A stretch of 64,000 bases of DNA from Athripsodes cinereus (lineage: Eukaryota > Arthropoda > Insecta > Trichoptera > Leptoceridae). The translations under genes were made by a program, and so were the position numbers. The stretch lies in the NCBI GenBank assembly GCA_947579605.1, contig OX388314.1:16923982-16987981 (forward strand), read 5' to 3'. The notes under the pieces are model-generated. The model saw nothing but the letters and a program-made list of their open reading frames with translations. It made no database searches and was not told where the DNA came from. Positions 10,701-25,700 of this stretch are shown piece after piece. The stretch's first letter is position 1. Each line of letters opens with the position of its first letter.

Positions 10701-13700
10701 ACATGTACCTACACCATAACATATCTTGTATGACACAATAACATTACTGTATGTACGGTAAATGGTAATGATCCGAAACACAATCGTTGCTGTAATTGTT
10801 GTTTTGTACCAAAACATTGCATCAATTATTATTATGAGTAGGTATTATAGATAGTTTGCACTTTTGTATAGGAAAAATGTGGGAAATGTACATAAGTTGT
10901 AAATGTAATTAATTTTATTTATAAAATGTGTAAGAGTTTTTATTCATCTCAAAGAATAATGATGTCTCAACAATAGCCCCATTTTTAAATTGTACTTTAA
11001 TTTTAAATTAATACTAGAGCATAGAAGAAGAAAATATTAAATTAGTCTATTCACATGCTATATGAGATCCTTACCGGTTAGATTGATATCCAAGAAGGAA
11101 TTTAAAGAACTAAGAAAGATGAAAGAAAAAATTCAAGCTACATCAAAGACTTCCACTTATGTCCGGATATCTTAAAAGTTGGGATGGTTGCTCTTTTTAT
11201 CTCCCATTATAATAAGTTATACTTGTTTTCATTATGGATCACATCATTCACATCTTAAGTTGGGATGGGTGCTCTTTTTATCTCCCATTATAATAAGTTA
11301 TACTTGTTTTCATTATGGATCACATCTTAAGAGAGTTGACTTGCTATAACACCCTTGAAGGGCTAGATCAAAATTTGAAAATGTTAACAATATGTTTTTG
11401 TAACTCGTCAGTATTACATACATCATAGTATTCCACGTAGGTAGGTATACAGTATTTTAGCAAATTTCTACAAAAGATTGTATCAAACTACAAAAATAAT
11501 AATTTGTTCACATTCTCTATTACACAACATCATTAAAGGTGTAATAATCTCACCATTTTGCTTTAGTGCTTAATGCTATTTTATAATAAATAATACCGGA
11601 ACGTCATTTAAACGACTGGAAATAAACATTAATAATTTGAAATCACGACTACTTCTCTAATGATTAGTACTAACTCCTGTACTTTCTTTTGTATGTATTG
11701 TCTATATTATACTCTCGATCATTAATCAGTATTAAGTAGGTACTCACAATAGTAATATCATCATTAAAATGATTTTTCTTCTAGCCAAAAGTCTTTTGTC
11801 TTTAGTTTCGGTAAGCTTGTGGTTAACAATAAACGTGCAAAGCATTGCTGTACGTATTTTTTTTCCTTTCTTTTTCTATAAAATAGTTTTGTATCAAGTA
11901 TGCTTGGATGATAGGTATAAAATAAGATGAAACACTGGGATTTTGTATCAATTTCATAAGAATTAACTATTTACTCTTTTAATTAGCTTAAATATCTACT
12001 AGTGGACAAATTTTTGAACAATATTGCCTTTGCATTCACAATTAATATTCAAATATTCGTAAACATTTATGAATGCAAATGCTAATGCATTTTTTACAGC
12101 ACATTTTTTTTTCATTTGGAAACTAGGCATTCAGCATAATATACCATATTATTCTACAAATAAAGTAATCTATATATCTATAACATCATAATATCTCTCA
12201 TGAGTGAAGATGCCATAAGGGCAATCTAATGAATCATTTTTGAACGCATAATATGTTTTGTACAATTGATTTGGATAATTATGTATTTTAATAGATTTGT
12301 ATCAATCAGAATAATAAACACGTTTTATTAAATAACGCAATAAGTAGGTAATCAGGTACAGAACTATCAGTTCAATTATATTTGGATATGATAATGAAAA
12401 TATTGTGTATTATGACGCAAACTTGTAATTTTCTTCTTCACTTAACACTACGCTGCTGTATGTTTATTTATTTTATTGTTCATTATTCTATTATAAGAGA
12501 AATAATCTCTACTTTTTATCACTCAAAAGGCCGTAAGTAATGAGATATATCTGAAATATAATTAACAATCAAATTTTTCAATTTATGCAAGTATGTAGAT
12601 AATACATGACGTGATTATTTATTATTGTTTATATTGGCGAAATAACAAAAAAATAGGTAACAAAAAATTTATATTTTAAATAACCCTTGATAGCGAATAT
12701 TATGTTAATCGTTTCTTCTGAAAAAAAAATGGTGAACTAATTAGTTCAAATAATGAACGTACAGATTCTCCATTCAATCTGGGTGACAATTATTTTATAA
12801 ATTCTCAAAAATGTCAAATATCTTGAACGTGATATTTACCGAAAACCCGCTTTTAAACACTGGACACTTTTTAATTATATCATAATGATTATGTTTGTTT
12901 GTTCCTGCTAACATATCAGATATTAAATAAATTGTAATATACATATCTTTGTATTCATGGGTGCTCCATCAATTAATTTGAGTATACCTAATCATTAAAT
13001 GATTTCAAATTAAAGTAACTCATTTCTAATAGATCAAGTTCTTATAAACAAATAGTAGAATAAAACATTTGTATTATTTATGTCGCTATGGAATTCTATT
13101 ACCTAAACACCAACACAGTGAATTCTTACAAACTATATTTATTTTTATTCTTTACAATGGTTACTACATAAATCATTACAAAATATCATAAAATTATCAG
13201 CTTTACAATTCATTGCACAAAGGGTATATCTAAGTTCAATGAAAACCAATTAGACAACATGGGAATCAAATCTTTGAAAGAAGCTGAGGCTTTTTCATTG
13301 AACTTTGTGCTTTTAATCGATTTAAGTAAATTTTATGTTTCGAACATTAACGTAAAGCGGAGAGCTTAAAATAAAATCAATCAATAAATGTTCAAATAAT
13401 CAATACGTCAAAGGTACTTAATTTTTGCTTTTGTATATTTTTATAATAAGAGGTCTTCAAAGTTTGAGTAAACATTATCATAATCACTTTATAAGTATCT
13501 AATAACGTGTGAGGTACCTACGTATGAATACAGAAAATAGCAATGATTTTAATGCTAATTTTGGTAATGACCTCTCAGGCAATACATAGGTGAACACAAT
13601 GGCGACAAATTATTTATAAAAAACCAAGACAAATTCGCTATAACATTCGAAATCATTTTTCAATGCTATGTAAATGATCTATCTACAAATACTCTTTTCC

Positions 13701-16700
13701 GTGGTATAAGACAATTCACCATATTTATTGATCTACATTCATCATTGACTGATTTGATTGTAAGAACTCATCTTTTATAATTGTCACCCATCTGAATGTC
13801 TTATTTTTTATTGACACGGAGAGGACACACCGTATGTTCAATACATGCAGTTAGTTTACCGATTACCAACCTTGTGGAAGGTGCTGAAATATTATATTTT
13901 TTTTGTATAAAACATGATTTTTAAATGTATAAATACATTCGGGTAGGGCTGATGATTAGGTATACAGTTATGGTCTTAATATTGTCAATAGGTAGTACAT
14001 ATTATTTATGTTTGCATGAAATCATAAAGAAGGTGTGTTGAGGCATCTTAATGATTTGCAGTTTTATATTGGATTTTTATCGCATATACCGGATAGATTC
14101 AATAACTAATTTTCAAAATACATTTATTAAGTAATGATTATTTAACAATATTTCATACACAACCTACGACCTTTACATAATAAAATTATTTTAAGTAACT
14201 GATGATTTTTATAATGGTTTAAAAATATTAGGTAGGTACTAACTGCGTGATATTACTTTATGAATGAAGTTGATTTTGTTGTATGTATATATTATTGTGT
14301 TATTTGATAAGATTTTCTTTGATTACTAGTTACGATGTGGCTTAATAACAATTATGAAAGCTTAACCGGTTACTTATATTTAGTACCAATTAATCATTCT
14401 AACTCGTCAAAATTGTCTTAATGTTCATCATTTTCGTTTCTAATAAAAATTTTCAATGAATTATTTTCATTTTCTTTTCGCCTCGCACCTTATAATTCGT
14501 CTTTTATAAATTTACTTCAATAAGGTATCATTCTACTGCCTTCTTATTTCAGAGTAAACATGAAATTACATGACCATAATATGTTATTAACTAAAAAACA
14601 TGCAACAAAATGGTAGACTGTAAGAGTAACACATTAAGGGTTGCACCCTCCCTCACCCATGGATTTTGCAGGAATGTCAATTCCCATGTCATTCAAAGAG
14701 TAACAAAACATTTTTGTTTTAACATCGATATCAAAACATTAGAACTGTCATAAGAAGAATATTACTAAATTGGCTCAGAATCATTCTGAATAGAAGACAA
14801 TTGATGAAGTTTAAGGGTTACAGAAATAAAATCAAACAAGGACTTGGACAATTTGAATTATAAAGGAGGTAGCTAATTTAATCGATTTACATCGCCTATA
14901 CAATGCAAACAATGAGTTCTTTAAATAAGAAGCGTGAGGTTAACAAATACGTCAGACGTTCAGTTATAATACATCCCTCAAGGCCATAAACACTTGCCAG
15001 TTAAAACGTAAAAAATAATAGGAAAAAGCTAAAATACCATTAATCATCTACGGTCAATACAAACATCTACTTGAATTAACCAGAACATAATGGATAATGC
15101 ATATTATATATTAGATGTAGCATTAGCTGTGAGAAGTGTGATAATTCTGATTGATAGTGTTTTAATTACAATAAAAATCTATTACTGTCTGACTATTTTA
15201 TCAATAACAACAATTGGTTTTATATTTTTATTTGACCCAATAACTGTCAAAGTGTTACGGGGTCAATTATTGTATATTTCGTTATACATTAATAATTATA
15301 CTATTCATATATAAATATTATCTAAAAGAGCCATCGACGATAAAGAGCTTGCAATAAAACTAATATCTTTATACCTTTTGAAGCAGCTGAGTCAAGTGCA
15401 AATTCAAAGAATAATTGTGATTTGATTCTTGCATCATAATTCTTGCATTACCACAAATCAACACGATATGAATTTAGTTTTTACATTCGATTGTTTTTTT
15501 TTTTGTTTTTTGAAAGCAACTGGAATTTTCACATCTACGAAATTGTTTATATGATATATATTACAATAGGTATGATTTAGAGAAGATTATGATTGATTAT
15601 GTAGAGAAGAGAGTATTAGGTGTTCCAACGCTTAAGAATCGGCTTGGACTGACTTAACCGCTTTACACCATGGCAACGTTCAACAGGTAGTCTCTGAACG
15701 TAAACATTTTCATGGTATAAATCGCTTAAGGAAGCCTTAGCCGATTCGTAAGTGTTGGAACATCTAATACTCTCATCTCTACTCAGTAAGGTATATATAT
15801 CAAGCGATTGTACCATTCTTATCGTAATATATATCATGTATAACTTATATTAGCCGCTAGTTTTGTAGGTTTCAAATGGTATAATTCATAAAACGTACAA
15901 TTATTACGACTCGTATAATAATATGGCTATGATGTCTACATTACAGTATTGGTACGTAATTATCGGTGGAGACATTTTCCCACATTATAGAGAGTGATCT
16001 TTGATCTGATTCCATACATTCTAATGAGGTTCATATTGAAGAGACCTATCCTTAAAACAAAATGAATAATAGAATAACAATACAGCAAGTAAAACCACGC
16101 AATCTAATTCAAAATAATATAATACCTACATACATAGTTTCTTACAATGTCTAGTTAATTCCATAAATCATATTTCGCGAAGTTTATGTTTAATCTGCCT
16201 ACAGTCATGTAATATCTAATTCCCACGTTTTATTTCGCAATGATATGTATTCGAATTTCTTCGATAATCTATACTATTTACTGGCTTTGTTAAACGACTC
16301 TGTTGATTTGTCGATCACGATGCTTTTACAGCTTCGTATCTTCTTTCATTATTAATACTCAATTAATGAGAATATCAGTGCACTTATGGCAATATTTTTT
16401 ATAGCGATCAATTAACTTCTAACTTTGACCCAATAATATTAAGTAAAATCTTTAACAAGTACGTACCATATCTATGTGTCTCATCATAATAAAATATCTG
16501 TGTATGGCAGTATTCAAGTAACAAGAATGTAAGATCGTTCAAAGTTTAAAGCATTCACAGAGGATCGAACTTTTTTTCACTGAACACGCCAAGTGAAATT
16601 TATTAATAATTTTATTATTTACAAAATTTGTACGAAATTGTCATATTTTCTTCAAAACTAAAGTATCTATATACAGTAAATATTTACTTTTAGCACTGTA

Positions 16701-19700
16701 AGCATTTAAATATTATTTTATAATTAGTTTTGTGATCATACTTTCAAAGAATAACGGAGAATAAGTAGAGACATGATAAAATTAAAAATATTGCCTAACT
16801 ATTGTTATCAACAAACTAGGAAGAGGTTGTACCTGCTTACTAGTATTTCTTGACGAGACAATTTAATTTCATCATTTGAGTATACTGTCTTTATTCAGAT
16901 GAATCTCGTGTTGATTCTTTAATGAAATGGTAATCGAATGATAAATTGATATAATAATTTACAAATTATGTGATATTTCAATTTGATTTCATAACAAAAC
17001 ATATGATTCCCTTTATGAATTTGAGAAGAATTCGTATTGGCCAAGCGACATTGACCTGGTTTCGTGGGTCTAGGACGGATACAGTGTCAGATCCCACGAT
17101 GATAAAAATACCTGCATATAAAACACAACATATCTTATGAATGAACGTTTGAACGAATTTATTTATATGAAACGCGAGTACATTTATAATGTGTGTGATT
17201 TATTCCATTCAGAGATACTGTTGTGAAGATGAGTGAGTGTATGGAGATTTACTATACGCTATGTAGGCAGATGATGACATGCCATTTGTCATACGTCACT
17301 CATACGTTATCTCAATAATGTAAAAGCTCTCTAGTATTATAAAAATAGTGTCATTTATTACTGAAACAAGAAAATCAAGCTCTATGTTTGGTCTCTTGTC
17401 GTACTTTAATAAATGAAATGAAGACTAAAATGTAAAAGAGATAATAACTAGTAAATCAATTTTATCGTATTACAAAATACTCAGTTTACGGAAAAAAGTG
17501 GGAGACCAATTCTTTGCCGGGTGCTCCACGGAACATCAATATCTTCATTTTGATATATTGTAGGTAGGTTTACAACTATGATCGATACACACATTCTTGC
17601 AGTATGCATAATGCATCTTCAGGATAAAAATTTTAGAATGTTCGAGATGTGGTAGGTATGATTTTATTGCAAATAAATTTTAACGCAAATACATAAATAA
17701 ATCTTGGGCAAAATTAAAATACAACTTAATAATATTGGAGAAACACAGTTAGAGATTTCAACTAAAAGGCGGTTTTTTTATTATGTAAAGTCTTCTACAG
17801 TCCATCCCATACGCTCTATAAATAGGTACCCGATGTATTAGGTAGGTGAAAGCCGATAGTTTTAATAATGGACTTGCATGATAGGAATATAATGAGATTA
17901 TATTTCTATCATGCAAAACTTAGATATTAAGCTGTAAAGTGTTGTCTTTAGTGTTAAGAATTTTAGTACGTAGCAATACGTAACTGTAAGAACATAGTTT
18001 GTAAGAATATTGTAGTAGTGAGTAGTGCCTTGTAATAATAATAATAATAAAGACAATTTATATTTGGCGCTGTTTAATGATCCGTGACCATCTCAAGGGC
18101 GCCATGGCTTTTCTTGAAAAGCAGTGTTTTGAGTGAGTACCTCCTCCAAGGGACATTAAGGGTTGAATTTTAAGACAAATCCTGGGCCCTACCTTTGAAT
18201 TTTTCTTTTATTTCGTTGAATCTGGATGATATAGGAGCTCAGCCTAAAACATCCAGGGGAAAGTGGTGGGAAAACCTTTAATGTGATTTTATTTTAAAAA
18301 AGAGTGACTGAAAGTTTTGAGAAGCCAAAGAACTTCTGTATAAAATACATGTAAAGTTATGAAATTATTGAGCACTTGTTACCTAAAACTCGTTTTTAAA
18401 TCAGCATACTTACCTACAACTAATTCAAGTCTGACATAACTTAAGTAACACGTGTTGATCATGACCCAGATCCTTATTCTCGTTTTAATTTCGATTTATA
18501 GGTGTGTGTGTCTTTCAATCATCATTTCTGCATTTATTATAATTACTAAATATTTATTTGTGTAATTCTTATGATTATATCACTATTTTACATATGTTAA
18601 ATTTAATTTTTCATTCTTTCTAATGGTTTCTTCTTGTTAATGATAATATTATCTAAAAGGAAATATATATGCAAATATATCTTGCACAACAACATATAAT
18701 ATGAATTTGGTCTATATTAAGTACTGTCGGGGGAAAATGAACAATACAGTTTGAAAATAAAGATTTGTACGAGTACATATGACAACTTATAAATTATACC
18801 ATTCGTGTCTTTGGTATCAGAATAAAATAAAAACATATAAGCCTTTTCATGTAAATAATACCAAAACACATGTGAGTGTATTAGATAATCATCAAAATAG
18901 TTGTTTTAGTGGGGCATTGATTAGCACGTACATAGGAAGCATAAAATGACACATTCCAAAATTTTTGGATTTGTTAAATGTAAAGAAAATCGAACTAACT
19001 TCAGGGTATTTAAATCTTCTACTGTACATTTCCGAACGATCTATTATAAATAATTTATATTAATGGTTGGTATGTGATTTTGACTATTGATTGCAAATAT
19101 TTCGAGCCCAATAATCAAAATAACTTATCAGCATCATAATGCCACTTGATAGAAGCTGTGCAGTAATTAAAATAGTAACGAAATTGTATAATTTACATAC
19201 CGTCATTACTCATTTTAATTTATTCTAATTAATTCATTCGAGTTGGCAGATTTTTGTTTAATGCATTTGAAATTCGTACATTTTGACATTTGAAGGTTAG
19301 TGGCACTTCCAGTGGTGGGACTAAACTTTTTATAATTTACACAATATTTTACATAGGTACAATATCTTAAGAAAACCAAGGTACCAAACACAAAATTAAC
19401 AAATCAATATTAAAAACATACATCTATCATTACAATTTTAAAATAAAACAACAAAAGGCAACCAAAATAAAATATCAATAGATAAAATTAACAGAAATTT
19501 ATAAGAATCTGATAAAATTATACTTTTGTGGAATAGTTAGAAATTAGATAGATTTTATTCAGTATATTATATTATAGTTGATATTTTCGTGATATATTAT
19601 AGTCAATATGTTAATTTATTTAGAGAAAAAACACTTATCGAGTACTTCAACTTTGACTTTATTAGTCGCGAGCCGGCTTTAAAGACTTAACAATACGCTA

Positions 19701-22700
19701 GCCTGGATGAGAGCGGAAGCTCTTGAAAGTCGCAGTGGAAGTATAAACTATGTGTTTTATTTTCGAATAATTCAGGATATTGCTATGAGGTATTAAGATA
19801 TGCGTTAGCATTTTTTTGTGTATGAAAAGGCACGCTACTGTGTCTCCTGAATTTAATCATTGGACAGATTGGGTATGCGATTGAAAATTTGTTCAATATT
19901 ATCATGCGTGCATATCATTATTATTGTTGACGATATTATCAGTAGCAGGCTTAAATAAATATGAATTTGAATAAATAAGTAGGCGAAATCAATTTGTGTG
20001 TGTTGCTTGTAAGGTAGCACTCAGTACAAGAATATCTCGGTTAACATATCCATTGAAATAACCATAGTAAGTTTAACGTAGTACAATTAAATAAAAAAAA
20101 TTGTCTTTAAAATGTACCTAATATATCCCTAGATTATTGAACAAAGCAATATAAAAAATATTTGATGATAATTGATGACGCTATAGGCAAAATTATAGCA
20201 TCTCATCTTTATGTAAATATTCAAAAGAGAAAGATTGAGGTATCTTGTCCAATTGGTGATGACTAAAAATTGTTTATTTCCAATATGTTGATTATTAGTT
20301 CACATATTTCCTTAATAAACCTTATGAAACTTAATGCAAGATATTAAATATTTGAAAATTTCTTACGTATTTATATATTAGGGTAGTATGCTGATTATTA
20401 TTGAAATTGTATTCTACTGTAAATAAGGGATAAAAATACTGTTAATAAAGGATAAACGACCTCGCTCTTGATTGTTAGCAGATAATATATGATCCTATAT
20501 TTTCTTGAAAACTGTGTAAAAGAAAATAAATATATCGTTTGTTGCCTGTAAAAATATAATATATCAAACAAACTCGTCCATGACACATTGGAAAAAAGTT
20601 GTTTACATTTCGTAATAACTTTACAGAGAAAAAAAAATCTTGCAACTTACCTTACAAATACTTGCACTCACAGTAAGTTGATATCATTTAATGGAATGTA
20701 CGTATAGTCTGGTGGACTTCATACGTCAGCAAGGCAAATTTTCGGCATACCAGCGAATATACATAATGGTGCAATGCGACATTTCAATACAGCATTTTAA
20801 ACCCGTCTGCAGAATCAGAATCTAGATCATAATGTAGGATTGAAATTATTAGCACTGCTTCTGATGTCCGGGTAGACTTGTTAAAATTCTTTGAATTTTG
20901 ATACCATGTTAGGCCTCACATACTTTAATATCGCATGTTTAAAAAAGTAATCTACTAGTTTTAGTCCCACAGACATGATATGACAGGATACTATATGATT
21001 GTATGACTAATATACATGTAGAAAATCTGAAATTTACATCAGACAATGTTAATGAACATTTCATGACGACCTTTTTACCTTATATCTTTCGCATTGATTC
21101 TTCTTTGTCTCCATTCGATATTGAGAAAGGTATTTTACTCTATTTTATTTTACATACCCTCGAAATCACACATCAGTCTGATGATGCCGTCATCTAAAGT
21201 ACGTTCTAATGTTTATCTTTCCATTATTTCCAGATTGTCCACATTGCGAGGATGAAGGAGCTCTCGGTACACCCAACAGATGGACAATGCCACTGTTGAA
21301 GTTGGGAGAGAAGAGATATTACTTAGGAATTTTCTTCAAGGTATGCATCTGCATGTCATATTATTATATATACAATACATTTTTTAGTATTTAAAACATA
21401 TGATAAACAAGTACATAATAATTTTCAATACATCAGCAATTTCAGAAATCAATTTCAGTAGGTGTCGATAAAAAAATCGTAGTAAGTTATTTTCAGCTAA
21501 AAATAATAATACTTAGAGGGTACCTACACACCAGAGGCGGCTCTTTGATAATGAGCGGCGGTTCAAACGCACCCCCAATTTAAAAGATAGAAACCTAACA
21601 ATATGTAATAATTAAAATTAAAAAATATCAATAAATTTTTCCATGAACAATATAATAATATCATTCAAGTTACCATATGAACACACAGTCATCACATTCA
21701 CTATTGCTTTGCAACATGCAGCGCTACTGTTCGTTAGAATATTTTAGTGCGGATGTTGAGCGAACTAACGGTGCAAAATCTAATATCGCACCGATAACCC
21801 ATACATTTCGTAAAACTTCAATACTAAGTTCGTGGTGCTAAGATTGTATGGAGATATTAAAAATATATGGGACATTTTGAGCATTGATCACAACTATGCT
21901 CACACGTAAAAAGGAGTAAGAGATACGCCTTGTAGCATTTTGTCGTACATTGACGGAAATTTTTTGACTAGTGTGTTTTTATATGTGAAGGGATTCCTGT
22001 TATTAGTTATGTGGACGCGATGAATTAGTACCTACCAAGCGTGTCAAAATGCATAGATTGACGTCGTGAGGTTCATAGGTCAGCCGTATACACTGTTATT
22101 ACTTATTACTTAATGGTAAAATTTCTATAGACAGTCACCGCTAGTCGCGATTGTGTTATGCAGATAATTAGTTATTTGTAAGATTTTTTGTATTCGAGCG
22201 CGCTTATATCAACATGTTACATGCAATTTAAAGAATCTACGATATACCTATATAAAATTGATATAATATTAATTATTATCGTTTTAGCTTATAGATTACT
22301 ATTAAAATGGGTGAATTAAACGTAGAATACATTAAGAACAGAAAATACCAGAGTAAATGAAGTGTTCGCTAATGGTAAAGAGAGAAGGGTAGAATTTCTT
22401 TATAATGATGTTTTTTTTACCGAACCCCCGCAAATACATATTGCCGGCCGCCTCTGCTACACACCTCTGTGGCCTTACGGTAAAAGCATTTGACTTTCAA
22501 CAAAAAGGTCCTGGGTTCGATTCCTAGTGAAGGTCTGAAAGTTTTATACTTGAAATGAAGTATATTCAAAAACAGACTGAAAAATCACTATCTCTCTCTC
22601 TCAATAACTCAACTTAACCATATCCCTTCCCCTCCCTCCCCTCACCACTATATATATATATATATATGATCAAATTTTCATCGGAAATGCATGTGCAACA

Positions 22701-25700
22701 TGCATTCCATTAATGAAAGATCACTTGATTTTACGCAGGAGATAGTATGAGGTGAAGGTTTTACTCCATTTCACTGCGTACAGTCGGGCAGAGACTTGGC
22801 TCTTGCCTTTGCATGTGGGACGAGACACGGCCCGTCACCGGAACATGCAGATTGGATTTGCAGAATATGTGTTGTGTTTCTGCATTGTGTATACATGTGC
22901 TTCTTCAGGACCATCTCGCAGAATGGCCGACACAACATTAAATCCAGTATGCGGGGAGTATCGCATATTATGAATGACTGTGTGATCAAGTTTTCATCGG
23001 AAATGCATGTGCAACATGCATTCCATTAATGAAAGATCACTTGATTTTACGCAGGAGATAGTATGAGGTGAAGGTTTTACTCCATTTCACTGCGTACAGT
23101 CGGGCAGAGACTTGGCTCTTGCCTTTGCATGTGGGACGAGACACGGCCCGTCACCGGAACATGCAGATTGGATTTGCAGAATGTATGCAATCTGCATGTT
23201 CCGGTAACGGGCCGTGTCTCGTCCCACATGCAAAGGCAAGAGCCAAGTCTCTGCCCGACTGTACGCAGTGAAATGGAGTAAAACGTAAGATGCGTGTTGC
23301 TTCTCTATATTCCCATATTTTCAAAAAAACACGAATAGTGTAAAGCATAGCTCCATAATATGAAATATGATTTGTTAACACGCATGCCTACAGCCCTCGT
23401 TATATAATAATAAAATGTGTTAATGACTTGTCACATAATTTAAAATGAATGGCTGTAAACATAACAATGAACTATTTAATACTATGTTTCACTGTTACAA
23501 TTATTCAAAGGTATGATTCACTTATGTGCAACAACTGACAAATAGACATTTATTCGCATTCGCCTACACATGAATATTAAAATATATGACATCTACTATG
23601 TGACTAGCTAGGCAGTTATTATGAGAATTAAATTGTACTATTACTAAACTATTCCTTTTGTTACGAATCAAATCCATTATAACAATGTCACATGTGTGAA
23701 TAATATTCACACATTCTTAACGTAGTAAATCTACACAGTCTTTCAATCGAAATACCTAATGTTTATATGGGCAAATAACTGAATCCGTTGTCGAGTCAAA
23801 CTACATAGATAAAAAAGTTTTTCATCATAACAAAATTTATTTTGATTGGCTTAATTTTATAAGGAGGCACTATATAAGGAGGTCACAATGTGCTGATTGT
23901 TATCTTTCGTCTAGTAAAATCGCAATAAAAATGCAATGATCATATATGCCAATATTTTTTCAATATTCTTCAGGAAATAATTTCCAGTACACGTAAATCA
24001 GTTTTATCATTGTTGCACAATTTATACATTTTATGGTTTTTTATTGTTTTATCGTCATCTACGATTCAATGAATCAATTAAAAGTTTTAATTCGAAAAAA
24101 GTTAATCAGTTAAACGATTCTTTTCCATGATAAATAAATACATTATCAACCTTGTATTTGCTAGCGGGGCTTTCAATAACATGAACAAATTTTGGAAGGC
24201 GTCTGGACTCAGCATCAGGACAAAATGCCGCTTGTTCAATGCATGCATCATCCCAATCCTTCTATATGACTGTGAGTCTTGGCACTTAACCAAGGCTCAA
24301 GAGCGGAAGATACTAAGCTTTGAAAACAAGTGTCTTAGAAGGATTTTGGATGTCAAATGGTATGAACATGTTACAAATGATGCTGTGCGCCGACGCACCC
24401 AGCAGAGACCTGTAATCTCCGTAATACAGGAGAGACGGTGGTCCTGGCTGGGACATGTTTTGAGAATGACTAATGATAGTTGGCCAAAAAGAGCACTGTT
24501 CTTCCGTCCGCAGGGGTTCCGTAGGCCCGGGCGTCCCTCTTTCACAATACACCGTTCCTATGACAACGATATCAGAGCGCAATGTCGTGGAAAGAGGTGA
24601 CGCAATTGGCACAGAGACGCTCTGAATGGAGGAGGCTAGTTTCTGCCCTGTGCTCCCGAGAGGAGCGTTGAGGGCGATGATGATGATTATTTGTTCAACG
24701 ATTGATAATATCAGAACATAGCCAGGACTATAATTCTTCATAGAGACTTTTCATAGCGTGACAGCATACAGCTTTATTGATGACATGGTAATACGGTTTG
24801 CAAAATGAGTGTCTTTTATATTTTTGAATCTTAGAATATGAACTTCCTAAGCATTACATATTTAAATTAATTAATAGTCTTTATCTATAGTGTGTAATTG
24901 CTAATTATAAGGCATCTGCCAGCAAAGTTTATCTTTATAGCTGTTGTTCTTATGTATTTAATACTTCAACAATATTATGTTTATTGTATTTATTAATTAG
25001 CATTATTATAATATTGCAGAATTATGTCAACCTCTGAATATTTATGTCACTGCAGAATAATCTGACCAAACCCAGTTATAGTTATGCTTTAGATTCTTCA
25101 AGAACAAACTGGTTTATATAATATTTATAACAGCGTGTAATGTCAATGTTTTCCTTTCAAAATAATACTGAAGTCATAAAATCGTGGAGTTAGTTTGTAT
25201 CACTTGGTTTATCTATCTATAGGTATTAATATTACACAGGAATGAATGGAAACAATATTTTCATTGAAGGAACCTTGACAATGAGATGCATATAATCTAT
25301 TTTATACCATGACCTAAACTCGTTCCAATCAATAAATATAACAAATATGTAACTACACTATAACGATAAGAATTTACTTAATTAGGTATATTCATTATTC
25401 TCCAATGTCTTATATCCATAGGCGTACATATATAATGGGGATAGCTGCCCTTTCTAGGATCTCTGAAATAGTGGGAATGTAGGAAAACATTGTATTAACG
25501 TATGACATACCTAAGTATGAAAAATTCCATCGAGGATGTCCTCCTTCCATCCCCTCCTTGAAGTCACACTAAATATAAAATTTGTTGAAGAAAAACGTGA
25601 AACATTCCTAACGCATTTACCAATACGAAAATTTGACAATATTGAGACAAAAAAGGTCCACACATTTGATAATCTCAATAATAAAAAAAATTCTTTGCCA

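Larger units (their letters stand above)
7785..21233 (+). other. Lectin intron 1 (13.4 kb)
   Basis: gttagt...ttccag intron. It holds two RTE-tail repeats, a possible LINE 3' end at 9.1-9.4 kb, an 81-bp duplication and the 15.6-kb MITE. No nested gene supported. The rest (for example 9.4-11.1, 11.4-13.7, 13.9-15.6 and 15.8-21.2 kb) is featureless AT-rich DNA apart from a (aat)n run at about 18035-18050. Confidence 0.8.

Noticed and set aside
10404..10817. 137-codon minus-strand frame in lectin intron 1
   Set aside because: Ile/Tyr-rich translation of AT-rich DNA; no motif, no neighbouring exon in phase, no conserved feature.
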